From contig NW_003314268.1 of the NCBI RefSeq assembly GCF_000143415.4, forward strand, positions 1,873,243 to 1,937,242: a DNA stretch of 64,000 nt, in the 5' to 3' direction. Source of the DNA: Selaginella moellendorffii (lineage: Eukaryota; Streptophyta; Lycopodiopsida; Selaginellales; Selaginellaceae). A model generated the notes under the pieces. The model searched no databases and had not been told where the DNA came from. It saw only the letters and a list, made by a program, of their open reading frames with translations. The translations under genes and the position numbers were made by a program. Below are positions 32,844-43,522 of this stretch, piece by piece; positions within the stretch are counted from its first letter, which is position 1; each line of letters begins with the position of its first letter.

Positions 32844-34262
32844 AAAAGGCTTCGACTTGAAAGGTCGAGAGCGAGAGTGAAACTCCCAATGGAGTGCTCA
32901 AGGAACGAGCATGAAGTGAGCAATAAGAGAGTCTCTAGAAAAGGGACACAAGAGGACCAACACATGACATTTGGTGGAGTCCGAGATGGACCTAAGATGG
33001 AGTCCGAGATGGACCCAAGATGGAGTCCGAGATGGACCCAAGATGGAGTTCGAGATGGACCCGAAATGGAGTCTGAGATAGACCCGAGATGGAGTCCGAG
33101 ATGGAGTCCGAAAAGGACCCAAGATGGAGGTTGAGACCAAGACCGAGACCGAGACTAAGACTGGGACCAGGACCGAGACCAAGGCCGAGGCCGAAACCAA
33201 GTCCAAGGGTGAAAGCCCAAAGTGTTCGTCTCCCAAACCCTAGGGGGTTTGGTGAGCTCCAAAAGTATAGTAGGACTTCAGTGGAGCCAATTTGGCCAGA
33301 AAAGGCTAGTTTGGCCCAGAAAGGTCGTACCCAGGTGTTGGGTGATGGGATAACCACTGGGAAGTCCAAAGCTAGAGTGAACATGGACTGACAAACGGGG
33401 TAGCTTGGTGAAGTGTTCAAAAGCTGGCTCTAGTTCCCCTGGGAGATCGAATGGTTGATGATCCCAATCCAAGTGTGGGTGGCACTACCTACTTGGATAC
33501 CTTGTATGGCTCAATGGAACCTCACTTTAAGCCCATGGCTAGAGCACCAAAAGGTGGAAAGTGGGGAGAGTACCTATGAGGCTCGCGTAGGGCCACAGTG
33601 TTCCAAAATATTGTCCTAATGTCCCAAACTGTGGAAAGGAAGAGGAGTAGTCCTCTAAGGTAGTGACTAAAGATACGGTCACATGGTGAGGAAGTCCAAG
33701 AGGACAATAGGACTTAGTGGTTCGGCCTGTGGGCCTTGATCTAGTGGCAGTGGTGGTGAAACACGACCATGGATAGGACAGGACTTGGTGGGGACTGAAA
33801 GAAGGATATTGGGGAAAGCTGTTCCCCTTGTCTATGGGCATTCTAAGGATGCTAAGGAGTGGATCTGGGATGACCACTCATGGATGGATGGCCCAGTCTC
33901 AAAGGGACAGGACTATGATGCAGATGGTATTGGACCACCAGTGCGGCCAAGGTGATTGGGCAGGGCCTTAGCATAATAGGCTGCTATGTTGGTGGTACCG
34001 TTGAGTGTCGGTCATGGGATTGGACATGTGGAGCACTTGGACCAAGTGCAAAAGTTGAGTGGTAGAGATGCCATTCTCGGGGCTAGCCAGCCCCAAGTCC
34101 GGAATAGGACTTATGGAGGTTGCGAGTGAGACTCCTCCAAGTGGTTGGAGGTGTGGTTAAGTGACTAAAGTAGAATGTAAAATTTAATCGCTTACACAAG
34201 GCCCAAGTGGTTGGAGGTGTGGTTAAGTGACTAAAGCAAAATGGAAAAATTAATCGCTTACA
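32844..34262 (+). mobile_element. X-family LTR, right of element BC
   Basis: Begins AAAAGGCTTCGACTTG, carries the minisatellite at 32975-33210, then the conserved AAAGCCCAAAG, TATAGTAGGA, GGTGGCACTACC and GACTAAAGTAGAATG blocks. It ends CGCTTACA. The final 60-70 bp (GTGGTTGGAGGTGTGG ... CGCTTACA) is present twice in tandem, ending at 34196 and 34262. Confidence 0.8.
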
Positions 34263-34342
34263 AATGCCTCTATATTTGTAAAGCATGAATAATGGAAAGT
34301 AACTCTTGCTTCGTGGAATATTATTACTCTATAGAATTTAAT

Positions 34343-34765
34343 TGTGAGACACAAAATCCCTAGGCTCCAAAGGGGAGCCAAAAGGGTGCCACATGGTAGT
34401 GGTGGAGGCAAAAGCTAAATGAGCGTAACACATTTGGACTAAAAGCTCCAACTTGAAAAGTCGAGAGTGGGAGTGAAACTCCCAATGAAGGACTCGAGGA
34501 ACGAGCATGAAATAATCAATAAGTGAGTCTCCAAAAAAGGGACACAAAAGGACCAATATATGACACATGAAAGTGTCCAAGATGGAATCTAAGATGGACC
34601 CGAAATGGAGTCTGAGATGGACCCGAGATGGAGTCCGAAATGGAGTCCGAGATAGACCTGATATGGAGTCTGAGATAGACCCGAGATGGAGTCCAAGATG
34701 GACCTGAAACCAAGACCAAGACTGAGTCCGAGTCCGAAACCGGGACCAAGACCAAGTCCGAGTCT
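34343..34765 (+). mobile_element. X-family LTR, truncated copy
   Basis: Starts TGTGAGACAC and stops within the GAGTCC tail of the minisatellite (34565-34760), directly followed by gypsy sequence. Confidence 0.75.
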
Positions 34766-35762
34766 TGGACTTCATCACTCATTTGCCATGGACACAGAGG
34801 CAAAAGAAGCAAGTATGAGTCATAGTGGATTCGTTGACGAAGTATGTGCAGTTATTAGCTCTTCGTAAGACTGTCACTACCTAAGACTTAGCTGCGGTCT
34901 ACTTGGAGAAGGTTTTTCCTGATTTGGGTTTGCCAGAGGACATCATTAGTGATTGAGATTCAAAGTTCACAAGTGGATTTTGGAAGAGCTTTGCAAAAGC
35001 TATACAAGTGACTTTGAAACTCTCGAGTGGAGATCATCCTCAGACAGATGGGCAAACCGAGCGTGTGAATCAGGTGGTGGAGGATATGCTATGTTGTAGT
35101 GTTGGTCAAAGGTAAGAATAGTGGGATTTATATCTTCCGTTGGTAAAATTTACTTACAACAATAGCCAACACAGTAGAATCAAGCTAAGTCCTTACTTTG
35201 CCATGTTTGGAAGGCATCCCTAAACAATGGTGGAGTTGAGATTGCATTTGAGTAAGGACTTTCAAGATAAGCTTGATTCAGAGGCAATTGATCTGGCCAC
35301 AAAACTTGATGAGATTCTGGTAGTGTGCAAATAGAATTTGCAAGCAACTCAGGATAGAGCAAAAAGATTTGCTAATGAGCATTGCTAATTCTAGGAATAT
35401 AAGGTGGGTGATCTTGTCTTCGTGTGAATGATCTTTCCATCAAATAAGTGGTGGAACACTTTAGTGCCTTTACGGACAAGGAAGAGTGATAAACTTTCTC
35501 ATCGATATACTAGTTCATATGAAGTGTTAGAGCATATTGGTAAAATGATTTATCGGGTGCAACTGCCAGCTAAGGTGAAAATTCATTCAGTATTTTATGT
35601 CAGCCAGTTGAAAGGTGTACTATCTCAGAGTGACAAGCCCAATGCCTCCTTGATGTATACGGCTGTGGAAGATGAACCAGGAGCTTGAGTAGGGTTCCCT
35701 AAAAAAGGTGATTACCAATACAACTTGTTCTTGGGACAAAGACTTTGTTAGGGGGGAAGAAT
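34766..35762 (+). pseudogene. Ty3/gypsy integrase end, dead, with polypurine tract
   Basis: Reads DSKFTSGFWKSFAKA, then DHPQTDGQTERVNQ (integrase core), then YNNSQHS and FGRHP. A late chromodomain-proximal part follows (RYTSSYEVLEHIGKMIYRVQLP, VSQLKG). Many stops. A purine-rich tract AGGGGGGAAGAAT at about 35750-35762 is followed by TGTTAGGCACC, the likely start of a 3' LTR. Confidence 0.8.
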
Positions 35763-37060
35763 TGTTAGGCACCAATTTTGACCACGTGGTTAACGTCAGT
35801 CAAAAGGAGACTCAAGGGTATATTAAGGCATGTTAAGGTAAGGGACAAAACCTACCCTAGGGCTCACAGTGGAGCGGCAGCGTAATGGAGTTTTTGAGGT
35901 AGCTCGGGTGGTGAGGAACCTCAAGAGGTGGCGTAATATAGTCTAGGGTGACTAGATCTCTATCTTTTTGCGCTGGATCATAACAAAATCCCCCCTTTGT
36001 GCAGTTTGCAAGATCAACTCTAGGGGGCACTATCTCCAACAAACCTCCTTCTAGTCGCCACAGTACCCATGCTTTCTACCACTCCTCCAGCCTTTCTAGC
36101 TTCCCCCTCGGAGGATAGCCTTACTGCTGCTAGTGTAAATCTCCACCACTCCGCCATCACTACTGATACTTTGACCTGGATTCCATCAAAGTGAGCTCAA
36201 TTGCATGCTTCCCACAAGGCCTGGACCCCATCATACACTATACCGCCCATCTAGCATGGCTAAAAGCCTCTCACACCAGAACCCCTATCTACATCCCAAC
36301 GGACCTGGATCCCCACAGCCGTGTTGTCCCCTGCACCTCATGTGCCGCAGGACCGAGCTATGGAGATACATTGACATCGTCCTCCTGAGAGAGAAAATGT
36401 AATAGTTATAAATGCAATAGAACAAGACTTATATTGAGATGGATCTTTCTTGCCTGTGTAGAAGTTAACCTCTAAAAGTCCTTGATGTTTCACAAGAAGA
36501 GATGCGATTTAAGGCTCATCTGCTGGGACTGAACACTATCGACATGCTCAAGGTTCGCTTCCATATGATAGGTTTCACTTACCATTCTTTTTCTACAGGT
36601 TGCCTCGTATGTCCAAGGATACAAGAAGGGAAGGAAGGAAGGAAGGTTTGCCATTTCTTCTGTCCTCTTCTAGACGACAACGTTGGCAATAGCGCATGGT
36701 ATTATGCAGCTCCGTCATCAGCCTAAAAGTTAGTCGTTTCACAAGAAGCTCATATAGCAATTTCCTTTTACTGTTAGGGCGAGGGGAAAACGAATGAGGC
36801 CACGGGAATTGGAGGTGTATGAGAGCTACATCACGCTGTCTCCTAACCTCATCTTGTTTTCAGGACCGCAAGGTCGTAAAGATTTTGATTCAATTCTCTT
36901 GGCTCTCGCGGTGTAGATTTTCCAGGAGGCACAATATTGGGTGAATGTTTACAATGCAGTTTTCATGCCAAGGAAGCAGTAGAAGGGAGACAAGTTTGTT
37001 AAGCATATGCCATCCAAGCCACTCGAAGCACTCAGTGCCAAGCCATCATCTCTCTGAGTG
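35763..37060. other. Probable gypsy LTR start, then unassigned sequence
   Basis: Begins TGTTAGGCACC after the polypurine tract. I cannot find the LTR end. A GGAA tract lies at about 36629-36645. Short open frames at 36191-36402 and 36502-36726 have no recognisable domain. I see no supported gene. Confidence 0.35.
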
Positions 37061-37849
37061 CTATGATACAGGGGGTGCCACAAGCTGAGGCGTGGCGGCT
37101 GCAGCTGGGTCGGGAGGTTGAGCTGCATCGGCAGCAGGTTCGGGTAGTTTCTTCTTCTTGCTTTTCTTGGCCACCTCGGCTGCTAGTTGCTCCTGGTATT
37201 GGCGGTTGAGCTCTTGCACTAAAGCTCTCTCCTCTTCATCCTCTTGGACAATCTGAGTCAAAGCCGCAATATTAAACTATGTCTCAAGTACTCGCTCTTT
37301 CTTTCTTTCTCACCTTGTCGAGCGTCAATACGTCCCTCCAGATGTTTGCTCCTTGTGGGCAACGAGCGTACCTGGGCAAAAAACAGCCTGAATACACGCC
37401 TTACTTAGCAAGGAGTGAATTTACTACTCTTGTTCGTAGAGTTGCTCCTCAATAGGCGACTGATATTCGCACCGGTGCTCCACCCACAGATTGCTTGATT
37501 CTGGATCATCCTTTTTGGCATACCTGCAAAAGAACGAGAAGAATTTACAGCGAGCACCTCCCGAGTACGCATCACATTGTGCACCTCCTGACCAACGACC
37601 AGTCAATGGACCGACCGACCGAGCCATTTCGCGACACTGGACCAGGGTTTAGACGAAAGGGTGGAAATACTTGACACCCAGAACAGCTGCAGTCAGCCCT
37701 AGCGGTGTTGTCAGCAAATCACTCGGCTGCAACGCAAGAGTTGATCAGAAATGTAGTTTGAACAACGTGCGCTCTTTCACCTTGACTCTGTACGCTAGCA
37801 GGTCATCCTGACCGGTGTAAAACGCGGGCGCCTTCTTCTTTGGAGCCAT
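37061..37849 (-). CDS. Short conserved-looking plant protein, function unknown
   Basis: Five exons with short introns: 37781-37849, 37671-37726, 37428-37523, 37314-37371 and 37061-37252. They sum to 471 bp, exactly 157 codons, which supports the model. Protein of 156 aa: starts MAPKKKAPAFYTGQDD, middle has NLWVEHRCEYQSP and CPQGANIWRDVL, then a coiled Glu/Gln-rich segment (EDEEERALVQELNRQ), a Lys-rich patch, and a Pro/Ala tail. No signal peptide or membrane segment. The start lies 77 bp from the end of the next gene. I do not recognise the family. Confidence 0.65.
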
Positions 37850-37926
37850 TGGTAAGCCCCAAGCGGCAACGGGCGTGGCACCACCTTTTAATGCGAAGAA
37901 TATTCACATTCCTTGTTTTTAACACA

Positions 37927-39781
37927 TCAATTCCTGACAGCCGTTGAGACGAGGACGAACATAAGCTGCTCAAGACCGTGTTGCAACTTCCCGACGGCAG
38001 CACTTCCATCGCTCTGAAGGTCACAGCACAGCGCGCGAGCCTTGTCCTCAATAGACTGGTACCTCGCAGAGGCGGGAGCTTGCTCCTCGATCACTTTCTT
38101 CTTGGCAGCCTGAAACGCTGCTACAACGTCCCCAATGCCTACACAGCCGCTGCTCTATATAACCGGAAAATTGCTCGTAAAGGCTTACCCGTTACAAAGC
38201 TGTCTGAAATTGCTTCCATATCAGTAACCATATTGAGCGCCCGGCTCCTGACCACAAGAGCTTTGCTTAAGCAGTCCTTGGGCCATTCAAACTCGCGGCC
38301 ATCGCTTTCTTTCGCTCCTGATTCCTCTGAGTTGCCTTCCCGGAGGGACCTGCTCAATAGCACGAGGTGCGACATGCAAACGGCGCACAGCTCCGATAGT
38401 CTCTGCACAAAATCCAAAGCTCTAGAGCTTGAACGGCAAGAGAAAAGAACAAAGGCCTTACGTGGACGCCTTCTGCTTTGATCGCTTCTATGCGATCCCA
38501 CGTCTTCTGTATAACCTCACTGACAGCCAATCCTTCGAGTGTGGTGGTAAAGCTAGCATTTTAGAGGCGACCATGCGTACATGTGAGAGACAAAAGCCAA
38601 CAAGCATACCTAGTCGCCATTTCCGCAGCTTTACTGACACCAGCTTCACGTAGTGACTTCACCTCACTTCCATCTAGCAGCGATTCTGCTCCAATTTTCT
38701 TACCTTTATCACCATCGGCGGAGCAGTCACCACCATCTCCAAGACTCAACACGCGAGGAACCTGCTTGCAGAGCTCGTCGAAAGCAGCGCGCTCTTCCGT
38801 AGACATTTTTGATTTTGCTCGGTTGCAGACCAGTGCGTAGTGACTGGAAAGAGCCTCCAGTTCCTGAATGCAGCGCATCTCTCCATCAGACGGAGGAGAG
38901 CCACTTGCTTACCTCGAGATGTTCTGGACCCCCGTAAATGTAGAAGCAGTGGTCAAAACTTGCATCTTCTGCTGCATTCTGTCGGTTTTCTGCTTGGTCC
39001 CCAACGCCGTCGAGCGCCAGAATATCCAGAGTCTCCTTCCCCACGAACTCCAAAGCCTTGAGACTCTTGGCGGTCAACTCCCTGCCGCTCTACAATCTAG
39101 ACAAGTTTACGACGCCCAACAAACTTGAGCTCCTACCTGGATGAGCTTGGGAGCAAGAGCACTTGCCTTGGCGCTCAGGCCCTCGCTGTGAACGCTACCC
39201 GCAAACACTTCGGCCGAGCTCTCAATCCTGAGTAGATGATGGTGGAAGTGTGAGCAAAGGCGTGCACGTTTGCATACCTGTGGACAAAGCTCATCCCTCC
39301 TTTCCAGGCATTTCCCAAAGCCTGGTATGCCTCGGACGCCAAGTTCTCCATGGAAGAGTCCAAGACCTTGAGACCCTGGCACATCGCGGGGCTAGTTAGT
39401 GCTAGATTCACCCAGCCATGGGAGTGTACGTACGTGGCCGATGCTGGAATCCCTACTGGCACCCTCCAGCCTCTTGAGCGCATCCCTGCGTAGCTTGTCG
39501 CTGGGAGAATCTTCGTCTGCGCCTTGCGCATCCTTGGCACTAGTCTCCTCGGCTTTGTCCGTGAGCGATTCAGCCAGCGTCGACTGCAAATCAGCCATGC
39601 CCTTGGCCGCTCCTTTGGCTGCCTCGACGGCCTGCAGCACACACACATGGATCCACCAAATCCGAGCTTGACTCGCACTCACATTCTTGGAGATGCCTTC
39701 CGCTGCCTTGTGCAGATCCGCAAGAGCTGCAAAGCCCCACGACCCCCATCCCCAGCTCCCCTCCTCCCGCTGCTCCGTCAT
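37927..39781 (-). CDS. FAM114 (NOXP20-like) family protein
   Basis: Nine exons, introns about 45-60 bp: 39683-39781, 39434-39631, 39278-39375, 39137-39227, 38923 to about 39079, 38610-38863, 38461 to about 38553, 38188 to about 38419, and 37927-38138. Starts MTEQREEGSWGWGSWGFAAL, the Trp/Gly-rich N-terminus of FAM114 proteins. The helical body carries LTAKSLKALEFVGKETLDIL, ELEALSSHYALVCNRAKSK and RLSELCAVCMSHLVLL. The tail is GIGDVVAAFQAAKK and EQLMFVLVSTAVRN. Order and content match plant FAM114 proteins as I know them. The human homologues act near the Golgi; the plant role is unclear. Some internal splice points are approximate. Confidence 0.8.
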
Positions 39782-39857
39782 GGCCGACAAGAAACAAAAC
39801 CCTAGGCTATGCTATGCCCACTTCCACTTGTGTCATTACACTCTCAATCCAAGCAAG

Positions 39858-41931
39858 TTACAACTCTGGGGAGGCGGCCACCGGAGCAACCCGCCACGCC
39901 TGCCTTGACATCTTGAGCTTGTCCACCTCTTGCGATTGCAGCTCGCTGCTCTCGCCGTCTCCACCGCCGTCTCGTGATGCCGACGAGCCAACCCACATCG
40001 CATTTGAGAAGCAGCTCTCGTCGTCGTCACCACCCAGCACATGATGGTGAGCAGCGGCCGCCGGAGCCGCAGCGGGAGCGGCATCGTCAACGGAGGCGTC
40101 TTGGTCGCTCGTGCTTGTCGACGAGTCGGAGGTTTCCACAGTGGGCTGGCCGAGGCTCACTTGCAAGAGCTTGTGCCGCCGCTCCAACACGCCCCTGTTG
40201 AAATGCGGCGGGGACGTTCGAGAGGTGGGCGACGCTTGCTTGTTTATGAGCTTGTTGAGCACTTTGTTGGAGGTGGCCACCTCCCCGCGCCCTGCTGCCG
40301 CCCGCGCTGACACCAAGCCGCCACCTCTTCTCTTTCGTCTGCTGCCGTGCTTCACCCTCTGGAAGCTATCGTTCCTCGTTGCGGGCTCGGCCTGGCTGCT
40401 GCCCTCCTCCATTACAAACAGGTCGGACACATCGGCCAGCCACATGGTTTGCTTGTCCTTCTTCAGAGCCTGCGCACGCGTCACCAGGCGGTGTAGCCTG
40501 GCCTCCGCCGCTTGCGTGTCTGGGCTCATGGCTGCTGCAGTTGCATCCAGTGCCTGCTCTGCACGCGTCGAAACACCGTCCTCGTTGGCGATGACCGCAA
40601 GCCGGGAGCTTTTCTTCTGCGAGCCACCACCCTCGTTCAAGCCTCTACTCGTTACGTATAGTGCTACACGACGTACCTTGCCTCTGGACACCGCAGCTTC
40701 GTGTGGCACCACAGGTTTCAGAGCAGGAGCGTACAAGCCAAAGGCACCGTCCGGCTTGCATCTATTGCGAGACAGCTTGTGTACTTTCCATTCCTCGATC
40801 CTCGACAGGCAGCGGCCGTCCAAACAGAGCTGAGTGAGGCACGTCAAGAGCGTCCGGATTTTGTAGCGGCTGCACATACCTTGCCAGGGTCCGGAAAGAA
40901 GCTGAACACTTTCTCCCGATAGTCACGAGCGTAGGTGACGGGATTCCCTTGGAGGCAGAGCGACGAAAGGAAGCGCAAGCCTCCAAACCTCTCCAGCTCG
41001 CCAAAGTTGGAGATGGTGTTGTGCGAGATGTCGAGATGGCGGAGTAGGACAAGGGTGTCGATGCCCCTGGTAATGGAGAGCGCGTTGAACCTGAGGATAA
41101 GAGTGGTGAGAGAGGAGGACACCTGCGTGGTCAAGGAAGTTGGTCAGGGAAGCCAAGCGTGTGACATCAAACCTGGTCTAGCCTGGACACGGACTGGATC
41201 CAGTTGAAGCCCAGGTCTAGAAACTTGATCTGCTTGCAGCTGCCAAGGTTGAGGACGTGCGTCAGCCTGTTCCTGCGGAGGTCGAGCACCTCCACAGCTG
41301 GTAGCAAGTGCAACGAGTCGTCCATGACGGGCAGCGCGTTGCAGGCGCACGAGACGGAGGCGAGGCGGCTCCACGACTGCGCGCTGCCAATGTCCACCAT
41401 CCGCTCGGCCAGGACATGGCGCAGAGCATCCTAGGTCCCCTAAAGGGCATCAAGGATTCAAGGTGGCAAAAGGCAATGTGGTCCACTTACCGTGGAGTTG
41501 TGGCAGATGAGCTTCTCCAGGTGGGGGCGGAGGTGGAGGAGGCCCCTGGCGGCGGAGGTGGACAAGTCGCAGCCCCGGAGCTCCAGCGACCGCAGCCTCT
41601 CGAACGGCAGCAGATTGATGGGCGTGGGATCCCGAGCAGGGGATTGCACAAGCGACACGACCTTGACACTGGCCAGCAGCCCAAGGACACGGCGGAGCAG
41701 CTCTAGAGCCCGGTGGTCGCCAAGGTCCGCGATGTAAGCGCGCAGGTAGTCCACGGGCGCCGCCGTGTGCAGCTGCTCCAGCTCCTGCAGCGAATCCAGC
41801 CGCGCCTGGAGGTAGTGCAGGCCCAGCGGGTTGAGCTTGAGCACCCGGCTCCCGTCCAGCAGCGCCGCGACGTTCTCCTCCACGAAGCGCGCCAGCATGT
41901 CCAAGTACCTGTCGCCCGTCACGATCTCCAT
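39858..41931 (-). CDS. Plant LRR protein, outer-arm dynein light chain 1-like / STK11IP-like
   Basis: Four exons: 41491-41931, 41173-41430, 40880-41122 and 39858-40829, which sum to 1,914 bp (638 codons). ATG at 41931 gives MEIVTGDRYLDMLARFVEE, the family's usual start. The N-terminal helical region has LKLNPLGLHYLQ and PVDYLRAYIADLGDHRAL. About six leucine-rich repeats follow (LDLRRNRLTHV, LDLGFNWIQSV, LDISHNTISNF, LCLQGNPVTYA). The C-terminus is disordered with GAFGLYAPA, basic RRKRRGGG, and Ser/Asp and Ala stretches. Plant databases often name this family 'outer arm dynein light chain 1', though it is closer to STK11-interacting protein; its role is not settled. The stop is 76 bp from the FAM114 start. 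Confidence 0.85.
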
Positions 41932-42070
41932 GGCCGCAGGCAGGGCGGCCTGGAAGCCCGACCTAAGAGAAGCGAATATTCCACCGGGGCAAGGGTCGTG
42001 GCCGTTTGACGAGTCAACCACAAGCGCTTGACACGCGGAGTCTTACTTTTGGAGGGCGTCGCCAATCGCC
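41932..42070. promoter_or_regulatory. 139-bp divergent (bidirectional) promoter region
   Basis: Lies between the start of the LRR gene (minus) and the start of the Dpy-30 gene (plus). No TATA box is obvious. Both start codons are supported by protein families or exon arithmetic, so the shared control region must be very short. Confidence 0.6.
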
Positions 42071-42506
42071 ATGGCGGGAGACGACGACGCCGCAAATGTT
42101 CGTGTCAGGCTGCTCGTCAGGGCGGTCCCGGTTCGGAATTACCTGGTAGGTAAGAGAGCACGAAAGCCCCCTTCATTTTCACCTGCTGCGTTTCCACCTT
42201 TACAGGAGGATAATGTTGTGCCCTTGCTCATGCAAGGGATGCAAAGCTTGATTGTGGATAGGTTTGTATACATACATATATGCCTTGTTACAAGTGGAGT
42301 TTTTCAGGCCTCCCAACCCGGTTGGGTACTTGGGTGAGTTTCTGGTGCGGAATGACCCCATGAGACCACCAGAACCCGAGAAGAAGACAGAATGCGAGCA
42401 CTGCGCACACTCTCCGCCGCCGCTGCCGACTCCTCCAGCTACAGAGGCTCCCAAGACAGACGAAGCTACCCCGGACGGAGACTCCGCAGCAGCACCACCA
42501 GCATAA
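42071..42506 (+). CDS. Dpy-30 motif protein
   Basis: Three exons: 42071-42145, 42206-42261 and 42308-42506, 330 bp or 110 codons. The joined sequence reads VRNYLEDNVVPLLMQGMQ, then LIVDRPPNPVGYLGEFLV, the classic Dpy-30 dimerisation motif (YL...VVP.L..GM..L...RPPNP...L...L). The motif occupies about residues 20-65. The tail has CEHCAH and a Pro/Ala/Asp-rich end. Dpy-30 proteins are subunits of COMPASS-type histone H3K4 methyltransferases, and the motif also occurs in some ciliary proteins. Which applies here is not decided by the sequence. Confidence 0.85.
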
Positions 42507-42648
42507 ATAACGTTCAGCCTAGTCGTCGTCCCCATGAAAATACAATTCCCTTGTACGATGCCGTACGGAGCCGTGTGCCTCTTGACGTGGCGCCAAACAT
42601 TTAAACATTTGAAGTCGCGCCTCTTGCCAAGCCCTAATACACAGGAGG

Positions 42649-43408
42649 ATGAGGAGGAAGAAGAGGCCGCACAAGAAGCGTGCCCGGAAGCGCAGCAGGG
42701 TTTGCGGGAAGCGTAAGGGGAAAACGATTTGTAAGGGCGAAATGATCTGCAGCGACAGTGGCCTTGGGGCAATTAAGAAGCGCGTCGAGGTAGCAACCAG
42801 CAACAAGGAGGACGAGCCGACGTCCGCCACAGCGGGGGCATCAGCGTGTGGGATTTGCTTTACGGACGATAGAGAGAGGGGGAAGCTGGATTGTTGTGAC
42901 CATTTCTTTTGTTTTGGGTGTATTGTGGAGTGGTCAAAGCTGGAGTCTCGATGCCCGATGTGTAAGCAGAGATTCATGACGATTGTAAGGTCCACTCATC
43001 CTGGACAGCCCGCCAGCCGAAGCCGAACCATTCATGTGCCTATGCGCGATCAGGTACTTGGCTTTCATGATCCACCAGCGCGATTCTAACTTTGGACTCC
43101 AGGTCTATGAGCCCTCGGACGAAGAAGTCCGGGATCTAAGCGACCCGTATGCAAACATTGTGTGCGTTCAATGCCAAGAGATTGGTGACGAGGGCCTTCT
43201 CCTCTTGTGTGATTTGTGTGATTCGGCAGCACATACTTATTGCGTGGGTCTGGGAGTTTCAGTTCCTAGGGGCGACTGGTTTTGCCAATGCTGTAGGGCT
43301 TCTTTTCTAGGGAGCCCCAACCTTAGCATTACTGCTGCTCCCACTCAAGAACATCAGCCTTCTGCCCACCAACATGCCCAGCAACAACACCCGCTCGAAA
43401 CCACCTAA
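42649..43408 (+). CDS. RING plus PHD zinc-finger protein
   Basis: Two exons, 42649-43053 and 43103-43408 (711 bp, 236 aa); the intron is 49 bp. The N-terminus is a Lys/Arg-rich nuclear-localisation-like stretch (MRRKKRPHKKRARKR). The RING finger spans about residues 66-110: CGICFTD, CDHFFCFGC, CPMC. The PHD finger spans about residues 150-200: CVQCQEIGDEG, CDLCDSAAHTYC, WFCQCC. The Gln/His/Pro-rich tail looks disordered. The RING-then-PHD order is typical of plant PHRF1-like proteins, likely E3 ubiquitin ligases that read chromatin. It follows the Dpy-30 gene after 142 bp on the same strand. Confidence 0.88.
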
Positions 43409-43522
43409 ACAGCAAACGTGAAGAGGGAGAGAGAGAGAAAAAAAGAAAGAAGAACACAGCAGATTAAACATGGCTAGCAACTACATGGCATTTGCCATTT
43501 TATTAACTTTGGCGAGTACGGC

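Noticed and set aside
20505-32860. Target duplication TAAAAGSC around element BC
   Set aside because: The similar strings are not adjacent to both ends and the flanks overlap within the LTR by about 500 bp, so it is not a clean insertion.
43480-43500. CATGGCATTTGCCATTTT near the Sfi1-like gene as a host palindrome copy
   Set aside because: Only short arms match and the core is different; chance similarity.
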